From: JAADEM01 sp965371855
GTDB taxonomy: Bacteria; Bacteroidota; Bacteroidia; Bacteroidales; Marinilabiliaceae
Direction: 5' to 3'
NCBI GenBank assembly: GCA_965371855.1
Contig: CBDUZZ010000081.1
Coordinates: 1 to 17,839 of the forward strand
Length of the DNA: 17,839 bases
The notes under the pieces were generated by a model. It made no database searches, was not told the DNA's origin, and saw nothing but the letters and a program-made list of their open reading frames with translations. The position numbers and the translations under genes were made by a program. Positions 1 through 7,604 of this stretch are shown here, in pieces; the first letter of the stretch is position 1, and each line of letters starts with the position of its first letter.

Positions 1-98
1 AAATCTTATTTGAAAAAATATATTTTTAGGACGGGTCATAATTACTGGCAACGTTTGTATATAGTTACTATTACCTATATTTCTTCCTTATCCTATGG

Positions 99-145
99 TA
101 AAGGTACGCTTATTCTACCTATTTAGTGTCATAAGCGTACCTTTA
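99..145. repeat. Perfect 15-bp inverted repeat overlapping the integrase stop codon
   Basis: The arms TAAAGGTACGCTTAT (99-113) and ATAAGCGTACCTTTA (131-145) are exact reverse complements with a 17-nt spacer. The right arm includes the recombinase stop codon (143-145). On the minus strand no T-run follows the hairpin, so it is not a standard intrinsic terminator, although it could still end or stabilise the transcript. Its position at the very end of an integrase gene also allows a recombination or binding site. The rest of 1-98 is AT-rich, and I see no gene in it. Confidence 0.8.
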
Positions 146-1264
146 ACTACTATTAGAATATAGTTCATCCAATGGGTTTTTAAATTTATTAAAATCAGTT
201 TTGGCTACATGAGTATAAACTTCAGTAGTTTTTGAACTGCTATGCCCAAGAAATTCCTGGATATATCTTAAATCAGTCCCACTTTCAAGGTGGTGTGTAG
301 CAAATGAGTGTCTAAGCATATGCGGTGTTACGTTTCTTGCTATGCCGGCTTTTCTTGCTATAAGCTTAACAACTTTTAAAACACTCTCCCCACTATATTT
401 ACCTCCATTTTGTCCTTCTATCAGCCATTCTTTTGGCTTATATTCACGAAAGTAATTCCTCAATAATTGTAGTAAATGTTTTGAAAGACCAACATATCGA
501 TCTTTATTACCCTTGCCATTTCTTATTTTTATTTGCATTTGCTCCGATAAAATATCTGTAAACTTCAGGTTTAGTAATTCATTTCGACGTAATCCTGCTG
601 AGTACAACAAACAAATAATGCATTTATGTTTTATGTTTTTTGTACTATCTATAATCAGCTTGACTTCAGAGGTGGATAATACATTTGGTAAAGATGTTAT
701 TTTTCTTGGTCTTTCGATTTGAACATAAATTTTTTCCCTTCCCAACACTTTTTCAAAGTAAAATTTAATGGCATTAATTCGCTGGTTTTGCTGGCTTGAA
801 GATATTCCTTTTTCTCTGATAAGTTTAAGAATATATTTATTAATATCCTCAATACTTATAGTCTCAAGAGGCTTACTTCTAAAATATATAGCAAAATCAT
901 TGAAATAGCTGATGTAAATAATTTTTGTGTTTTTGCTATAACGCTTCTGATCTAAAAGATTTTTGTATGAATCTGGAATATGAACATTAAAATCTTTTAT
1001 CTGCTTTGCTTTTTTTGGATGTATGGTTTGTTTTTTAAGTGCAGAATAATCAACATAGGCAATCCTATGAAGCATGTTGAAAACAACATTTAGGTTGAAT
1101 TCATTTTTGGGGATGAACCAGTATTTACGACTTCCACTCCAAAGAGCCCCGTTTATGGATTTAACAGTATTAATTATCTCCCTGTTATAATCAAACCTCA
1201 TTGCAATAACCGCATTGTCGTTGTGCGTTTCGTAACTCAATATTACTCGCGGTTTAGCATTCAT
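143..1264 (-). CDS. Tyrosine recombinase/integrase with HARP-like N-terminal extension
   Basis: This is a 373-residue site-specific recombinase that cuts and rejoins DNA through a phosphotyrosine link. The catalytic set is complete: Arg226 (GLRRNE), Lys251 (GKGNKDR), His315 and Arg318 (HMLRHS), His341 (LGHSS) and nucleophile Tyr350 (EVYTH). A SAM-like core-binding domain spans about 95-175. Residues 1-75 are an extra segment in which F-x-Y, an aromatic W-S-x-S and K-Y-W-F-I-P recall the HARP domain of SMARCAL1; that likeness comes from memory of the pattern and is unproven. No IntI-specific insertion is seen between the second and third catalytic patches, so it is not a typical integron integrase. 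It lies 241 nt downstream of batE on the same strand. No phage or conjugation genes are visible, and an inverted repeat overlaps its stop codon. Confidence 0.92.
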   Translation of the reverse strand: MNAKPRVILSYETHNDNAVIAMRFDYNREIINTVKSINGALWSGSRKYWFIPKNEFNLNVVFNMLHRIAYVDYSALKKQTIHPKKAKQIKDFNVHIPDSYKNLLDQKRYSKNTKIIYISYFNDFAIYFRSKPLETISIEDINKYILKLIREKGISSSQQNQRINAIKFYFEKVLGREKIYVQIERPRKITSLPNVLSTSEVKLIIDSTKNIKHKCIICLLYSAGLRRNELLNLKFTDILSEQMQIKIRNGKGNKDRYVGLSKHLLQLLRNYFREYKPKEWLIEGQNGGKYSGESVLKVVKLIARKAGIARNVTPHMLRHSFATHHLESGTDLRYIQEFLGHSSSKTTEVYTHVAKTDFNKFKNPLDELYSNSS

Positions 1265-1415
1265 GTAAATACTGATTTTTAGTAATCCGGGAATAGAAAT
1301 GATTATTAAAAATAGTGAAATTCAGAGAGAAAACAACTATTTATCATATAATGTATGAATAATGCAAAAAACTTGATACAATTATTTTGGTATACCGAAC
1401 CGCTTTAAGTAAATT

Positions 1416-1460
1416 GCAATCCATCTTTAATGTGCAATGATATTGTAATGCATCTTCAAT
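1416..1460. repeat. Short imperfect direct repeat in the batE-integrase gap
   Basis: Two 16-nt copies, 1416-1431 and 1445-1460, differ at three positions and share the core CATCTT. They lie in the 241-nt AT-rich gap between batE and the integrase. I see no terminator or convincing promoter in this gap. The repeat could be chance or a protein-binding site. Confidence 0.4.
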
Positions 1461-1505
1461 TTTTGCAACAGAATCATAAAAGGGGGATATTTCTATAACT
1501 TCCAA

Positions 1506-2258
1506 CTAAATCATCTCCATAGTAGATACGTTAAGCCAGCCTTTGCTACCATCGCTAAGCTCTATCTGACACCATTCTCCAAGCTTATCAATAATATTTA
1601 CTTTTGTTCCTTCGTGCAGAACAAATATTTCTGTACCACTGGCATCAGGTGAACTTTTAACCGTAACAGTAGGGGCGAAGATAATAGCATATTTACGGTT
1701 AATAAGTTTTTGTTTTTGCTTATGAGAGAATGAAAAGCTAAAAATAAACAGTGAGAGGAAAAGTATTCCCACAAAAAAGCCCGTTTTCTTTAATGTAGCA
1801 GTTCTGCTAAAATAGAACAGTAATAGCATAGCAATTATTCCAATGAAAAAAGCAATAGACATGTATGCCCATGTATCAGAATCCGCTTTATTTCGTAATG
1901 TACTAATCCACTTTGTCAGGAAAAACTCACCAACCTGATCAATTTTATCTATTGTTTGACTTCTTGCCAGTTCCAGATTGTAGGCTATGTCATTATTCTG
2001 AGGGGCAAGAAGTTTACCACGTTCATAGTTAAGTATAGCCTGTGGTAATAAACCGCTTTTGTAGTAGGTATTGCCGAGGTTGTAATATAACTCAGGGCTT
2101 TCTACTCCTGTTTTCAGTATCTCTTCGTAAGCTTGGGCAGCTTCTTCAAACTTTGCGTTTGTGTAAAGTTCATTTGCTTTTTCAAATCGCTGGTCATCCT
2201 GTGCCATGGCAGGCATTAGTAAGTATAGTGCCAGAAGAATAAAAATAGTCCTTCTCAT
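1506..2258 (-). CDS. batE: BatE: TPR and SH3b envelope protein
   Basis: This is the last gene of the Bat operon, 250 residues. A signal peptide or anchor (1-20, ending PAMAQ) precedes TPR repeats at about 21-95 (LYTNAKFEEAAQAYEEIL, then YYNLGNTYYKSG). Two membrane segments follow at about 130-150 and 160-177. A C-terminal bacterial SH3-like domain at about 190-250 has the usual G-x-W-x-x-I pattern, ending KGWLNVS. This order (TPR, two membrane helices, SH3b) is the typical BatE architecture. The TPRs probably hold protein partners, and the SH3b domain may contact cell wall or periplasmic protein. Its ATG shares one base with the batD stop codon (TAATG at 2256-2260), which suggests translational coupling. 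The precise role of BatE is unknown; the aerotolerance link comes from Bacteroides fragilis work. Confidence 0.92.
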   Translation of the reverse strand: MRRTIFILLALYLLMPAMAQDDQRFEKANELYTNAKFEEAAQAYEEILKTGVESPELYYNLGNTYYKSGLLPQAILNYERGKLLAPQNNDIAYNLELARSQTIDKIDQVGEFFLTKWISTLRNKADSDTWAYMSIAFFIGIIAMLLLFYFSRTATLKKTGFFVGILFLSLFIFSFSFSHKQKQKLINRKYAIIFAPTVTVKSSPDASGTEIFVLHEGTKVNIIDKLGEWCQIELSDGSKGWLNVSTMEMI

Positions 2259-4069
2259 TATTTTCTTTTTAATTGATTTTCAATTTTACTTATCGTTTCT
2301 AATGTTGAATTATACAGTCTGTCCATTTCACCGCTTTGGGTTGATGGTGCATAACGCGCAAACTCACAAGTGTCAAGTATCTCTATGAATGAGTCAATCA
2401 CCTCTTTCTGAACAGTTGATTCTTCAAGGATACTGCGTATGTTATCTCTGTTTAGCTCACTTGCCTGAATACTTAGTTTATCACTTATATATCCCCATAA
2501 GCCTCTTAATATCTCTTCGTAAAACAGCTCTTTCTCACCTGCTTTCAGATGTTTAGCAGACTGTTTCAGCCGTTTACGCGCTACCTTATTTGCTTTTTTA
2601 GTTTTTAAAAGCTGAATATTGGATCTTTCCTTTAGCTTTTTCCTGTTGATAAAATAAACCAGGATAAATATTAGTAAAGGAATAATTAGTGAAGCGTAAT
2701 AGGTTAATGAACCAAACAGGAATGTTCCTGTTGGTTTATGTTTTGACGATCCTGTTTTTATGAACCGGATATCTTTCCCCAGAAATTTAACACTCTCTCT
2801 GGTATTGGATGAAACAACATTTGATAATTGCTGCTGGTCTACTCCTTTTTCCACTTCAATATTTATCGGGCCCGATGACAGCGTTTTGTATTTTCCTACA
2901 GCAGCATCGAAATATGAAAATTTAACTGAAGGAATTATAAAAGTCCCGGCATGACGCGGTATTACAAGATATTCAAAATTTTTTGTTCCTTTCATACCTG
3001 CAAGGGTATTTTTAAAGTTATTGGATACAGTGGGATCAAACTCATCAAAATCTACCGGAAACTTAATTTTTGGAGCAGTCACCAGTTTATGATTTCCTGT
3101 TCCGCCTATAACAACTTTAAAAGTGATACTCTCATTTGCTTTTAGTTTGGTTTTTGAAGTTGTAACTTTCATCGACAGGTTACCTACACCACCGGTATAT
3201 CCTTCAGGCGGAATACCTTTGTGTGGTTTAATGGTAACTGTAACAGGTTTGGCTTTAACCCGCTGCTTTACTATCCGGTAATTCGATTCAAAGAAATCAT
3301 CGAATACGCTGGTTGAGCGACGTGCAGCACGTTTTTTTACGGTGAATTCAATTTGAGTAGGTTCGATTGTTATCTTTCCTGTTTTTTGAGGAAAAAGTAG
3401 TTTACGTTCAAAAATACCTACATTATATGTCTTTCCGTTAATATTTTTCACTGACCAGGCAATGTTATTGTTGCCCAAATCCTGAATAAGAAACTCAGGT
3501 AATTTAGGGTCTTTTTTATCTGATATACCATCAAGGTTAACCTGAGTGTATATTTTTGTTGTTAGAACAATAGGTTCACCTTTATAGGCACTCGTTTTCG
3601 AAACAGTGTTGGTAATAAAAAGTTCTTGCGTCGACAGAGTTCCTGAGGCAGCATCAGGAGTTCCATTTTGTGAACTTGCAGGCGTGTTGTCTTTTATAAC
3701 TTCAATGGTTAATTTGTTAGACTCTATCCGGTTTCCTTTAACCTCGATAGAAGCGGGAGTAATAGTAAAAGTACCAAGCTTAATAGACTTTAGGATGTAT
3801 GTGTATGTATATGTTGTTTCGCGGGTAACCTTACCATTAAAATTCGACATTTGATACTGTTTTGATATACTTGGGCCCATCAATATCTGAAAAGCCTCCA
3901 TTGGTGCCAGACGTATATCTGTTGCCTCTTGATTAATAGTATAGGCTAACTGGAACTTATCGTTCAGAACAACGGCCTGCGGCGCCTTACCTTTGAAATC
4001 GGGTTGCTGTGCAAATGCAACCATAGGCAAAATGAACAATAATATTATCGGGGTGAGTTTATGTCTCAT
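2258..4069 (-). CDS. batD: BatD: large periplasmic/membrane protein of the Bat complex
   Basis: This protein has 603 residues. A signal peptide is cleaved near VAFA/QQ (about residue 20). A long periplasmic region of beta-rich, Ig-like segments covers about 22-445. One membrane helix lies at about 451-475, followed by a basic cytoplasmic tail (476-603). The tail holds Y-I-S-D-K-L-S-I-Q-A at 527-536 and EFARYAP near 569, both also seen in modified form in the protein at 7552-8601. Length and topology match the BatD family. It overlaps batE by one base and lies 199 nt downstream of batC. BatD is thought to be the periplasmic face of the vWA/MoxR assembly; its molecular activity is not known. 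Confidence 0.92.
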   Translation of the reverse strand: MRHKLTPIILLFILPMVAFAQQPDFKGKAPQAVVLNDKFQLAYTINQEATDIRLAPMEAFQILMGPSISKQYQMSNFNGKVTRETTYTYTYILKSIKLGTFTITPASIEVKGNRIESNKLTIEVIKDNTPASSQNGTPDAASGTLSTQELFITNTVSKTSAYKGEPIVLTTKIYTQVNLDGISDKKDPKLPEFLIQDLGNNNIAWSVKNINGKTYNVGIFERKLLFPQKTGKITIEPTQIEFTVKKRAARRSTSVFDDFFESNYRIVKQRVKAKPVTVTIKPHKGIPPEGYTGGVGNLSMKVTTSKTKLKANESITFKVVIGGTGNHKLVTAPKIKFPVDFDEFDPTVSNNFKNTLAGMKGTKNFEYLVIPRHAGTFIIPSVKFSYFDAAVGKYKTLSSGPINIEVEKGVDQQQLSNVVSSNTRESVKFLGKDIRFIKTGSSKHKPTGTFLFGSLTYYASLIIPLLIFILVYFINRKKLKERSNIQLLKTKKANKVARKRLKQSAKHLKAGEKELFYEEILRGLWGYISDKLSIQASELNRDNIRSILEESTVQKEVIDSFIEILDTCEFARYAPSTQSGEMDRLYNSTLETISKIENQLKRK

Positions 4070-4091
4070 GTCTTTTTGGTTATCTGTTTGT

Positions 4092-4133
4092 TGTTTATTT
4101 GTTTATTTGTTTCAATTTACTTTTAGCTTTTAG
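4092..4133. repeat. Short tandem repeats (8- and 7-mers) in the batC-batD gap
   Basis: GTTTATTT-type 8-mers are repeated from about 4093 to 4113. Two exact heptamers CTTTTAG follow at 4120-4126 and 4127-4133. They are part of the same style of gap-filling repeat seen elsewhere in the operon. Confidence 0.7.
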
Positions 4134-4154
4134 CCCACCTTAAAGATTTTGATT

Positions 4155-4224
4155 GAGATTGCTTCATTCTCGTACCTCGTCTTCGCAATGACGTCACTGC
4201 GAGGAAGGATGACGAAGCAGTCTC
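4155..4224. repeat. 70-bp imperfect palindrome, GAGATTGC/GCAATGACG family
   Basis: The outer arms GAGATTGCTTC (4155-4165) and GAAGCAGTCTC (4214-4224) pair at 10 of 11 positions. An inner palindrome lies around CGCAATGACGTCACTGCG (4184-4201). The words GAGATTGC and CGCAATGACG are typical of dispersed intergenic repeats in many bacteria. A second relative lies at 5109-5157, so the batC gene is bracketed by the pair. On transcription it would form a stable double hairpin between batC and batD. Confidence 0.75.
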
Positions 4225-4249
4225 CATCCAAAAGATATATTTGACTTTA

Positions 4250-4263
4250 TACTTACTGCTCAC
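4250..4263. repeat. Two heptamers shared with the 7414-7469 array
   Basis: TACTTAC (4250-4256) is followed directly by TGCTCAC (4257-4263). Both words also occur in the array about 3.2 kb away at 7414-7469. They end 6 nt from the last base of batC. Confidence 0.6.
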
Positions 4264-4268
4264 TGAAA

Positions 4269-4976
4269 TCACCAGTCTTTACCTGATTTTGTTTTCTTAG
4301 CAGCTTTTGTTTTCCGTAATTTTTTTTGCAGCTCATTCTCATCTTGCTGTATAGCATTCAGCAACCTTTGAGCATCTTGTTGTGACATTTGTTGTTCTTG
4401 TTGCTGTTGTTTTTTTTGTTGATCCTGATTCTGTTTTTGCTGATCTTTGTTTTTATCCTGATTTTGCTGGTCTTGCTTGTCTTTATCTTTATCCTGCTTT
4501 TTGTCCTGATCTTTTTTATCTTTATTCTGATCTTTGTTCTTATCCTTTTGTTGTTGCAACATCTTCATAGCAGCAATAAGGTTATAACGTGTTTCGTTAT
4601 CTTCAGGATTCAGCTTGAGTGATTTTTTGTATGCTTCAATGCTTTTTTCATACTCCTTCAGCACAAAATTACTATTTCCCAGATTATGGTAGGCTTTAGC
4701 CAAGTGTTCATTTCCTTCATTTGTTTCTGCCAATATTTCAAATTGCTCTGCTGCCTTGTCATATTTCTCTTGCTTGAACAGGGCATCACCAAGATTAAAT
4801 TGCGCCGCAAAAGAGTTATCTTTCTTTTCTAATGCTTTACGGTAATTTATTTCTGCATCCAGGTAATCTTTATCTTCATATACCGAGTTTCCTTCCCTGA
4901 TAAATTTACGCTCTTTTTGAGCATTTACACTCAAAGTTGTAATTAATATGGTGAATAGAATAATAAATTGTTTCAT
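4269..4976 (-). CDS. batC: BatC: TPR protein with K/D/Q-rich linker
   Basis: I place the start at 4976, giving 235 residues, because MKQFIILFTILITTLSVNAQ is a clean signal peptide. The frame stays open to an ATG at 5072, but the added 32 residues look like non-coding translation and would bury the signal. Three TPR units follow at about 24-53, 57-86 and 94-125 (HNLGNSNFVLKEYEKSIEAY). Residues about 141-200 are almost only Lys, Asp, Asn and Gln. A conserved tail with LLNAIQQDENELQKKLRK closes the protein. The architecture fits BatC, a periplasmic TPR scaffold for BatA/BatB. It lies 223 nt after batB and 199 nt before batD, wider than usual for this operon; both gaps hold palindromic repeats. 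Confidence 0.9.
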   Translation of the reverse strand: MKQFIILFTILITTLSVNAQKERKFIREGNSVYEDKDYLDAEINYRKALEKKDNSFAAQFNLGDALFKQEKYDKAAEQFEILAETNEGNEHLAKAYHNLGNSNFVLKEYEKSIEAYKKSLKLNPEDNETRYNLIAAMKMLQQQKDKNKDQNKDKKDQDKKQDKDKDKQDQQNQDKNKDQQKQNQDQQKKQQQQEQQMSQQDAQRLLNAIQQDENELQKKLRKTKAAKKTKSGKDW

Positions 4977-5108
4977 AATTATATAATTGCCACAGCCTGC
5001 CCCTATTTTTTTTCGGGGAATGCACGAATATTTTTTTTTGAATGTAATCATGCTTCTGTGTATTAATATCAATTTGTCAGTTAATTAAATTCTCAATTTC
5101 TCGTTGTT

Positions 5109-5157
5109 GAGATTGCCTGCCTGCTGCAGGCAGGCTTCACTCCGTTCGCAATGACGA
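5109..5157. repeat. Palindromic intergenic repeat with 10-bp perfect hairpin
   Basis: GAGATTGC at 5109-5116 leads into a perfect hairpin: GCCTGCCTGC (5115-5124), one T, GCAGGCAGGC (5126-5135). CGCAATGACGAC follows (5147-5158). The flanking words are those of the 4155-4224 element, so the two are one family with different centres. The GC content is far above the neighbourhood. It lies between batB and batC and could slow or end transcription, or shape the mRNA. Confidence 0.75.
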
Positions 5158-5180
5158 CATAGGCTTTATTTCCTAAGCTC

Positions 5181-5208
5181 ATTCTTTATTCCTAATTCTT
5201 CATTTTTT
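5181..5208. repeat. Heptamer array at the batB 3' end
   Basis: Four successive heptamers are seen: ATTCTTT, ATTCCTA, ATTCTTC, ATTTTTT. The last one and a half overlap the batB stop codon and its final lysine codons, so a repeat has formed or replaced the gene's end. Confidence 0.6.
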
Positions 5209-6246
5209 AGTGTCAACTACAAACAGATCAATACCTTTTAAGTATCTGTTTTTACGTTCCAGTAAAAACAGATCGATTAACAAAAGTAGTAAAACCAAGC
5301 CAGCAAAATATTGAAATTGTTCGTCATATTCAGTATATACTTTAGCATCAATCTCTTTTTTTTCCAGTTCCGACAACTCATCCAGCAGGTTGTTTATGCC
5401 TTTGCGAATATTATTGGCCGGAATGTAGGCTCCGTTACCTGCAATAGCAACTTCGAGAAGTGTCTTTTCATCTAATTTTGAAATTACAACATTACCTTTA
5501 CGGTCTTTCATAAACTGATTTTGCTGACTGCCTTTTATAGGAATTGGAGCTCCTTTAGCCAGTCCCATACCCACAGTAAAAATTTTAATTCCTTTATCGG
5601 CAGCTTTTTTTGCTGCGGCCACAGGATCATCCTCATGATTTTCTCCATCAGTAATTACTATGATGGCGCGGTTTATATCTTCCTGCTGGCTGAACGAATT
5701 AACGGCAAGATTAATTGCTGAGCCTATGGCAGTACCCTGTGTAGGAACAATATCTGTATCGATGGAGGCCAGGAACATCTTTGCCGATGGATAATCAGTG
5801 GTAATGGGTAGTTGTGTGTATGCTTCTCCCGCAAAAACAATAAAACCAATACGGTCGTTAGTAAGTTTATCAACAAGTCGCGAAATTGCTCTTTTAGCAC
5901 TTTTAAGTCTGCTAGGCTCAATATCTGTGGCATTCATGCTGTTTGAAACATCAAGAGCAATAATTAGCTCAATCCCTTTACGTTTTATCGTTTCAAGCTT
6001 TGTGCCGAACTGAGGGCCTGCCATGGTGATAGTAAGAGCAAACAGAGCAAAAAGCAGTATGTAAAACTTTATGGTAGGCCTAACAAATGATGCTTCCGGT
6101 ATTAATGAAGATATTATCTCCATATTACCAAATTTATCCAATGCTTTTTTTCTGCCTTTGGCAATAAACAGATGAATAAATGCCAGCAAGGGTATTAATG
6201 CCAGAGCATATAAATAATTTGGATGTGCAAACCTGAATATATCCAT
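5200..6246 (-). CDS. batB: BatB: membrane-anchored von Willebrand factor A protein
   Basis: This protein has 348 residues. Membrane segments lie at about 10-29 and 60-77, and another at about 314-330 near the C-terminus; the vWA domain lies between. The metal-binding MIDAS is complete: D99-x-S101-x-S103 (DVSNS), a Thr in PITTD near 149, and D200 in ITDGENHEDD. It is therefore expected to bind a divalent metal and a protein ligand in the periplasm. The partner is probably BatA, its paralogue next door, or the MoxR-controlled assembly. It starts 84 nt after batA. Its last codons and stop lie within a heptamer repeat. Confidence 0.93.
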   Translation of the reverse strand: MDIFRFAHPNYLYALALIPLLAFIHLFIAKGRKKALDKFGNMEIISSLIPEASFVRPTIKFYILLFALFALTITMAGPQFGTKLETIKRKGIELIIALDVSNSMNATDIEPSRLKSAKRAISRLVDKLTNDRIGFIVFAGEAYTQLPITTDYPSAKMFLASIDTDIVPTQGTAIGSAINLAVNSFSQQEDINRAIIVITDGENHEDDPVAAAKKAADKGIKIFTVGMGLAKGAPIPIKGSQQNQFMKDRKGNVVISKLDEKTLLEVAIAGNGAYIPANNIRKGINNLLDELSELEKKEIDAKVYTEYDEQFQYFAGLVLLLLLIDLFLLERKNRYLKGIDLFVVDTKK

Positions 6247-6259
6247 TTTTAATTAATTG

Positions 6260-6329
6260 TTAATGGTTAGTGGTTAGTGGTTAATTGACAATTTATTGTA
6301 TCATTATGCCATTGCACCATTGTATCATT
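6260..6329. repeat. Heptamer and octamer arrays filling the batA-batB gap
   Basis: Heptamers TTAATGG, TTAGTGG, TTAGTGG, TTAATTG run from 6260 to 6287. They are followed by octamers CATTATGC, CATTGCAC, CATTGTAT from 6302 to 6325. Together they occupy most of the 84-nt gap. I see no promoter or terminator in it. Confidence 0.75.
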
Positions 6330-6330
6330 T

Positions 6331-7323
6331 TTACGGTAAATTCTTTAAAACAGTATTTTTTAAAAGTATCTCAAGAAGTAATAAAAAACCTGCGATGGTT
6401 ATAAATAGCAGATATTTTTCATTTCTTTTTATGTACTCTTTAACTTCAATTTTTGTTTTCTCCAACTTATCAATCTCTTCGTAAATGGCTTTTAGTTTAT
6501 TTTTATCTGTAGCCCTGAAATACTGCCCATCGGTAATTTCAGCAATATTCTGCAAAAGGTCTTCATCAATTTTTACTTCCATTTGCTGGTATTGTTTACC
6601 GAATACTGTTTGTACGGGATAAGGAGCCATGCCCATTGTGCCAACGCCAATAGTATAAACTCTTACACCAAACGTTTTTGCAATTTCAGCGGCAGTCATA
6701 GGGGCTATTTCTCCACGATTGTTTACACCATCAGTGAGTAATATAATTACTTTACTTTTGGCTTTGCTGTCTTTGATGCGTGCCACAGCAGTAGCCAGTC
6801 CCATTCCGATAGCAGTACCATCTTCAAGCATGTTGACTTTTATATCCCTGAAAAGATTTATAAGTACATTGTGATCGGTTGTTAACGGACACTGGGTGAA
6901 ACTTTCAGCGGCAAATATTACAAGTCCTATTTTGTCATCATGCCTACCGGATACAAATTGAATTGCTACATCTTTAGCAGCTTCCAGCCGGTTTGGCTTA
7001 AAATCTTCAGCAAGCATACTTGAAGAAATATCGAGTGTCATAACAATATCTATTCCTTCAGTGGTTACATTACGAATACTGTTTGTCGATTGCGGTCTGG
7101 CAAGAACAATAATCAACAGTGCTATAGTCAACATTCGTAAAGCAAAGACTAAATGCCGAAGATATATCTTCCAGGACACAGGAGCCTTACTGAAGCCTTT
7201 TAATGAAGATATCTGCAACGATGCCTGCATCTCTTTCTGTTTCCAAATATACCACGCAATAAAAAGTGGTATAATGAACAGAATGAACAGAAAATGTGGA
7301 TGCAAAAATGTTATGTTATTCAT
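6331..7323 (-). CDS. batA: BatA: membrane-anchored von Willebrand factor A protein
   Basis: This protein has 330 residues. Hydrophobic helices lie at about 10-27 and 57-75, the vWA domain at about 90-285, and a last helix at about 308-327. The MIDAS is intact: D98-x-S100-x-S102 (DISSS), Thr148/149 in PLTTD, and D198 in LTDGVNNRG. It closely parallels BatB in layout, as expected for the BatA/BatB pair, and probably arose with it by duplication. It would display a metal-dependent binding face outside the cytoplasmic membrane. A 228-nt repeat-filled gap separates it from the BatD-like gene upstream. Confidence 0.93.
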   Translation of the reverse strand: MNNITFLHPHFLFILFIIPLFIAWYIWKQKEMQASLQISSLKGFSKAPVSWKIYLRHLVFALRMLTIALLIIVLARPQSTNSIRNVTTEGIDIVMTLDISSSMLAEDFKPNRLEAAKDVAIQFVSGRHDDKIGLVIFAAESFTQCPLTTDHNVLINLFRDIKVNMLEDGTAIGMGLATAVARIKDSKAKSKVIILLTDGVNNRGEIAPMTAAEIAKTFGVRVYTIGVGTMGMAPYPVQTVFGKQYQQMEVKIDEDLLQNIAEITDGQYFRATDKNKLKAIYEEIDKLEKTKIEVKEYIKRNEKYLLFITIAGFLLLLEILLKNTVLKNLP

Positions 7324-7330
7324 CTATATT

Positions 7331-7364
7331 AGTTTATAAAGTTTGTAAAGTTCATAAAGTTGAA
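7331..7364. repeat. AGTTTATAA-type tandem repeat upstream of batA
   Basis: The units are AGTTTATAA, AGTTTGTAA, AGTTCATAA and then AGTTGAA. The period is 9, then 7. The unit AGTTTGTAA recurs exactly at 14056-14064, and AGTTTATAA at 15158-15166, in two other gaps of the window. Confidence 0.8.
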
Positions 7365-7413
7365 AGTTTGTTTATTTGAACCTTATTTTTAATTAACTAT
7401 TATTATTCTCTGT

Positions 7414-7469
7414 CACTCACCACTCACTACTTACTACTTACTGCTTACTACTTACTGCTCACTGCTTTT
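7414..7469. repeat. Heptamer array, TACTTAC/TGCTCAC family
   Basis: Eight consecutive 7-nt units: CACTCAC, CACTCAC, TACTTAC, TACTTAC, TGCTTAC, TACTTAC, TGCTCAC, TGCTTTT. The register is unbroken over 56 nt. It lies in the gap between batA and the BatD-like gene. Confidence 0.9.
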
Positions 7470-7527
7470 CATCTGTTCCCTTTTCAGACGCTTTCAGGTT
7501 TAATAAAACGATGAAAGGTCTTTCCTC

Positions 7528-7604
7528 CGCTCACCACTCACTGTTCACCACTCACTGTTCACTGCCTACTGCTAACTGCTCACTGCTAACTGTTGCCTGT
7601 CTGC
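7528..7604. repeat. Heptamer array running into the BatD-like coding region
   Basis: Eleven consecutive 7-nt units: CGCTCAC, CACTCAC, TGTTCAC, CACTCAC, TGTTCAC, TGCCTAC, TGCTAAC, TGCTCAC, TGCTAAC, TGTTGCC, TGTCTGC. The family is the same as at 7414-7469. Positions 7552-7604 are translated as the last residues of the BatD-like protein. Confidence 0.9.

Noticed and set aside
143..1264. Integron integrase (IntI)
   Set aside because: The extra IntI-specific helix between catalytic patches is missing, and no attC cassettes follow. The arms of the nearby inverted repeat miss the GTTRRRY consensus by one base.
4382..4622. Plus-strand open frames rich in Leu, Phe and Ile opposite batC
   Set aside because: They are the antisense of the Lys/Asp/Gln-rich linker of BatC; the hydrophobic look is a by-product of that codon use.
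4977..5072. Upstream extension of BatC to the ATG at 5072
   Set aside because: The added 32 residues would place the signal peptide in the interior and look like translated spacer.
7414..7604. CRISPR-like array
   Set aside because: The units are 7 nt and contiguous, with no spacers and no 20-40-nt repeats; no cas genes are present.
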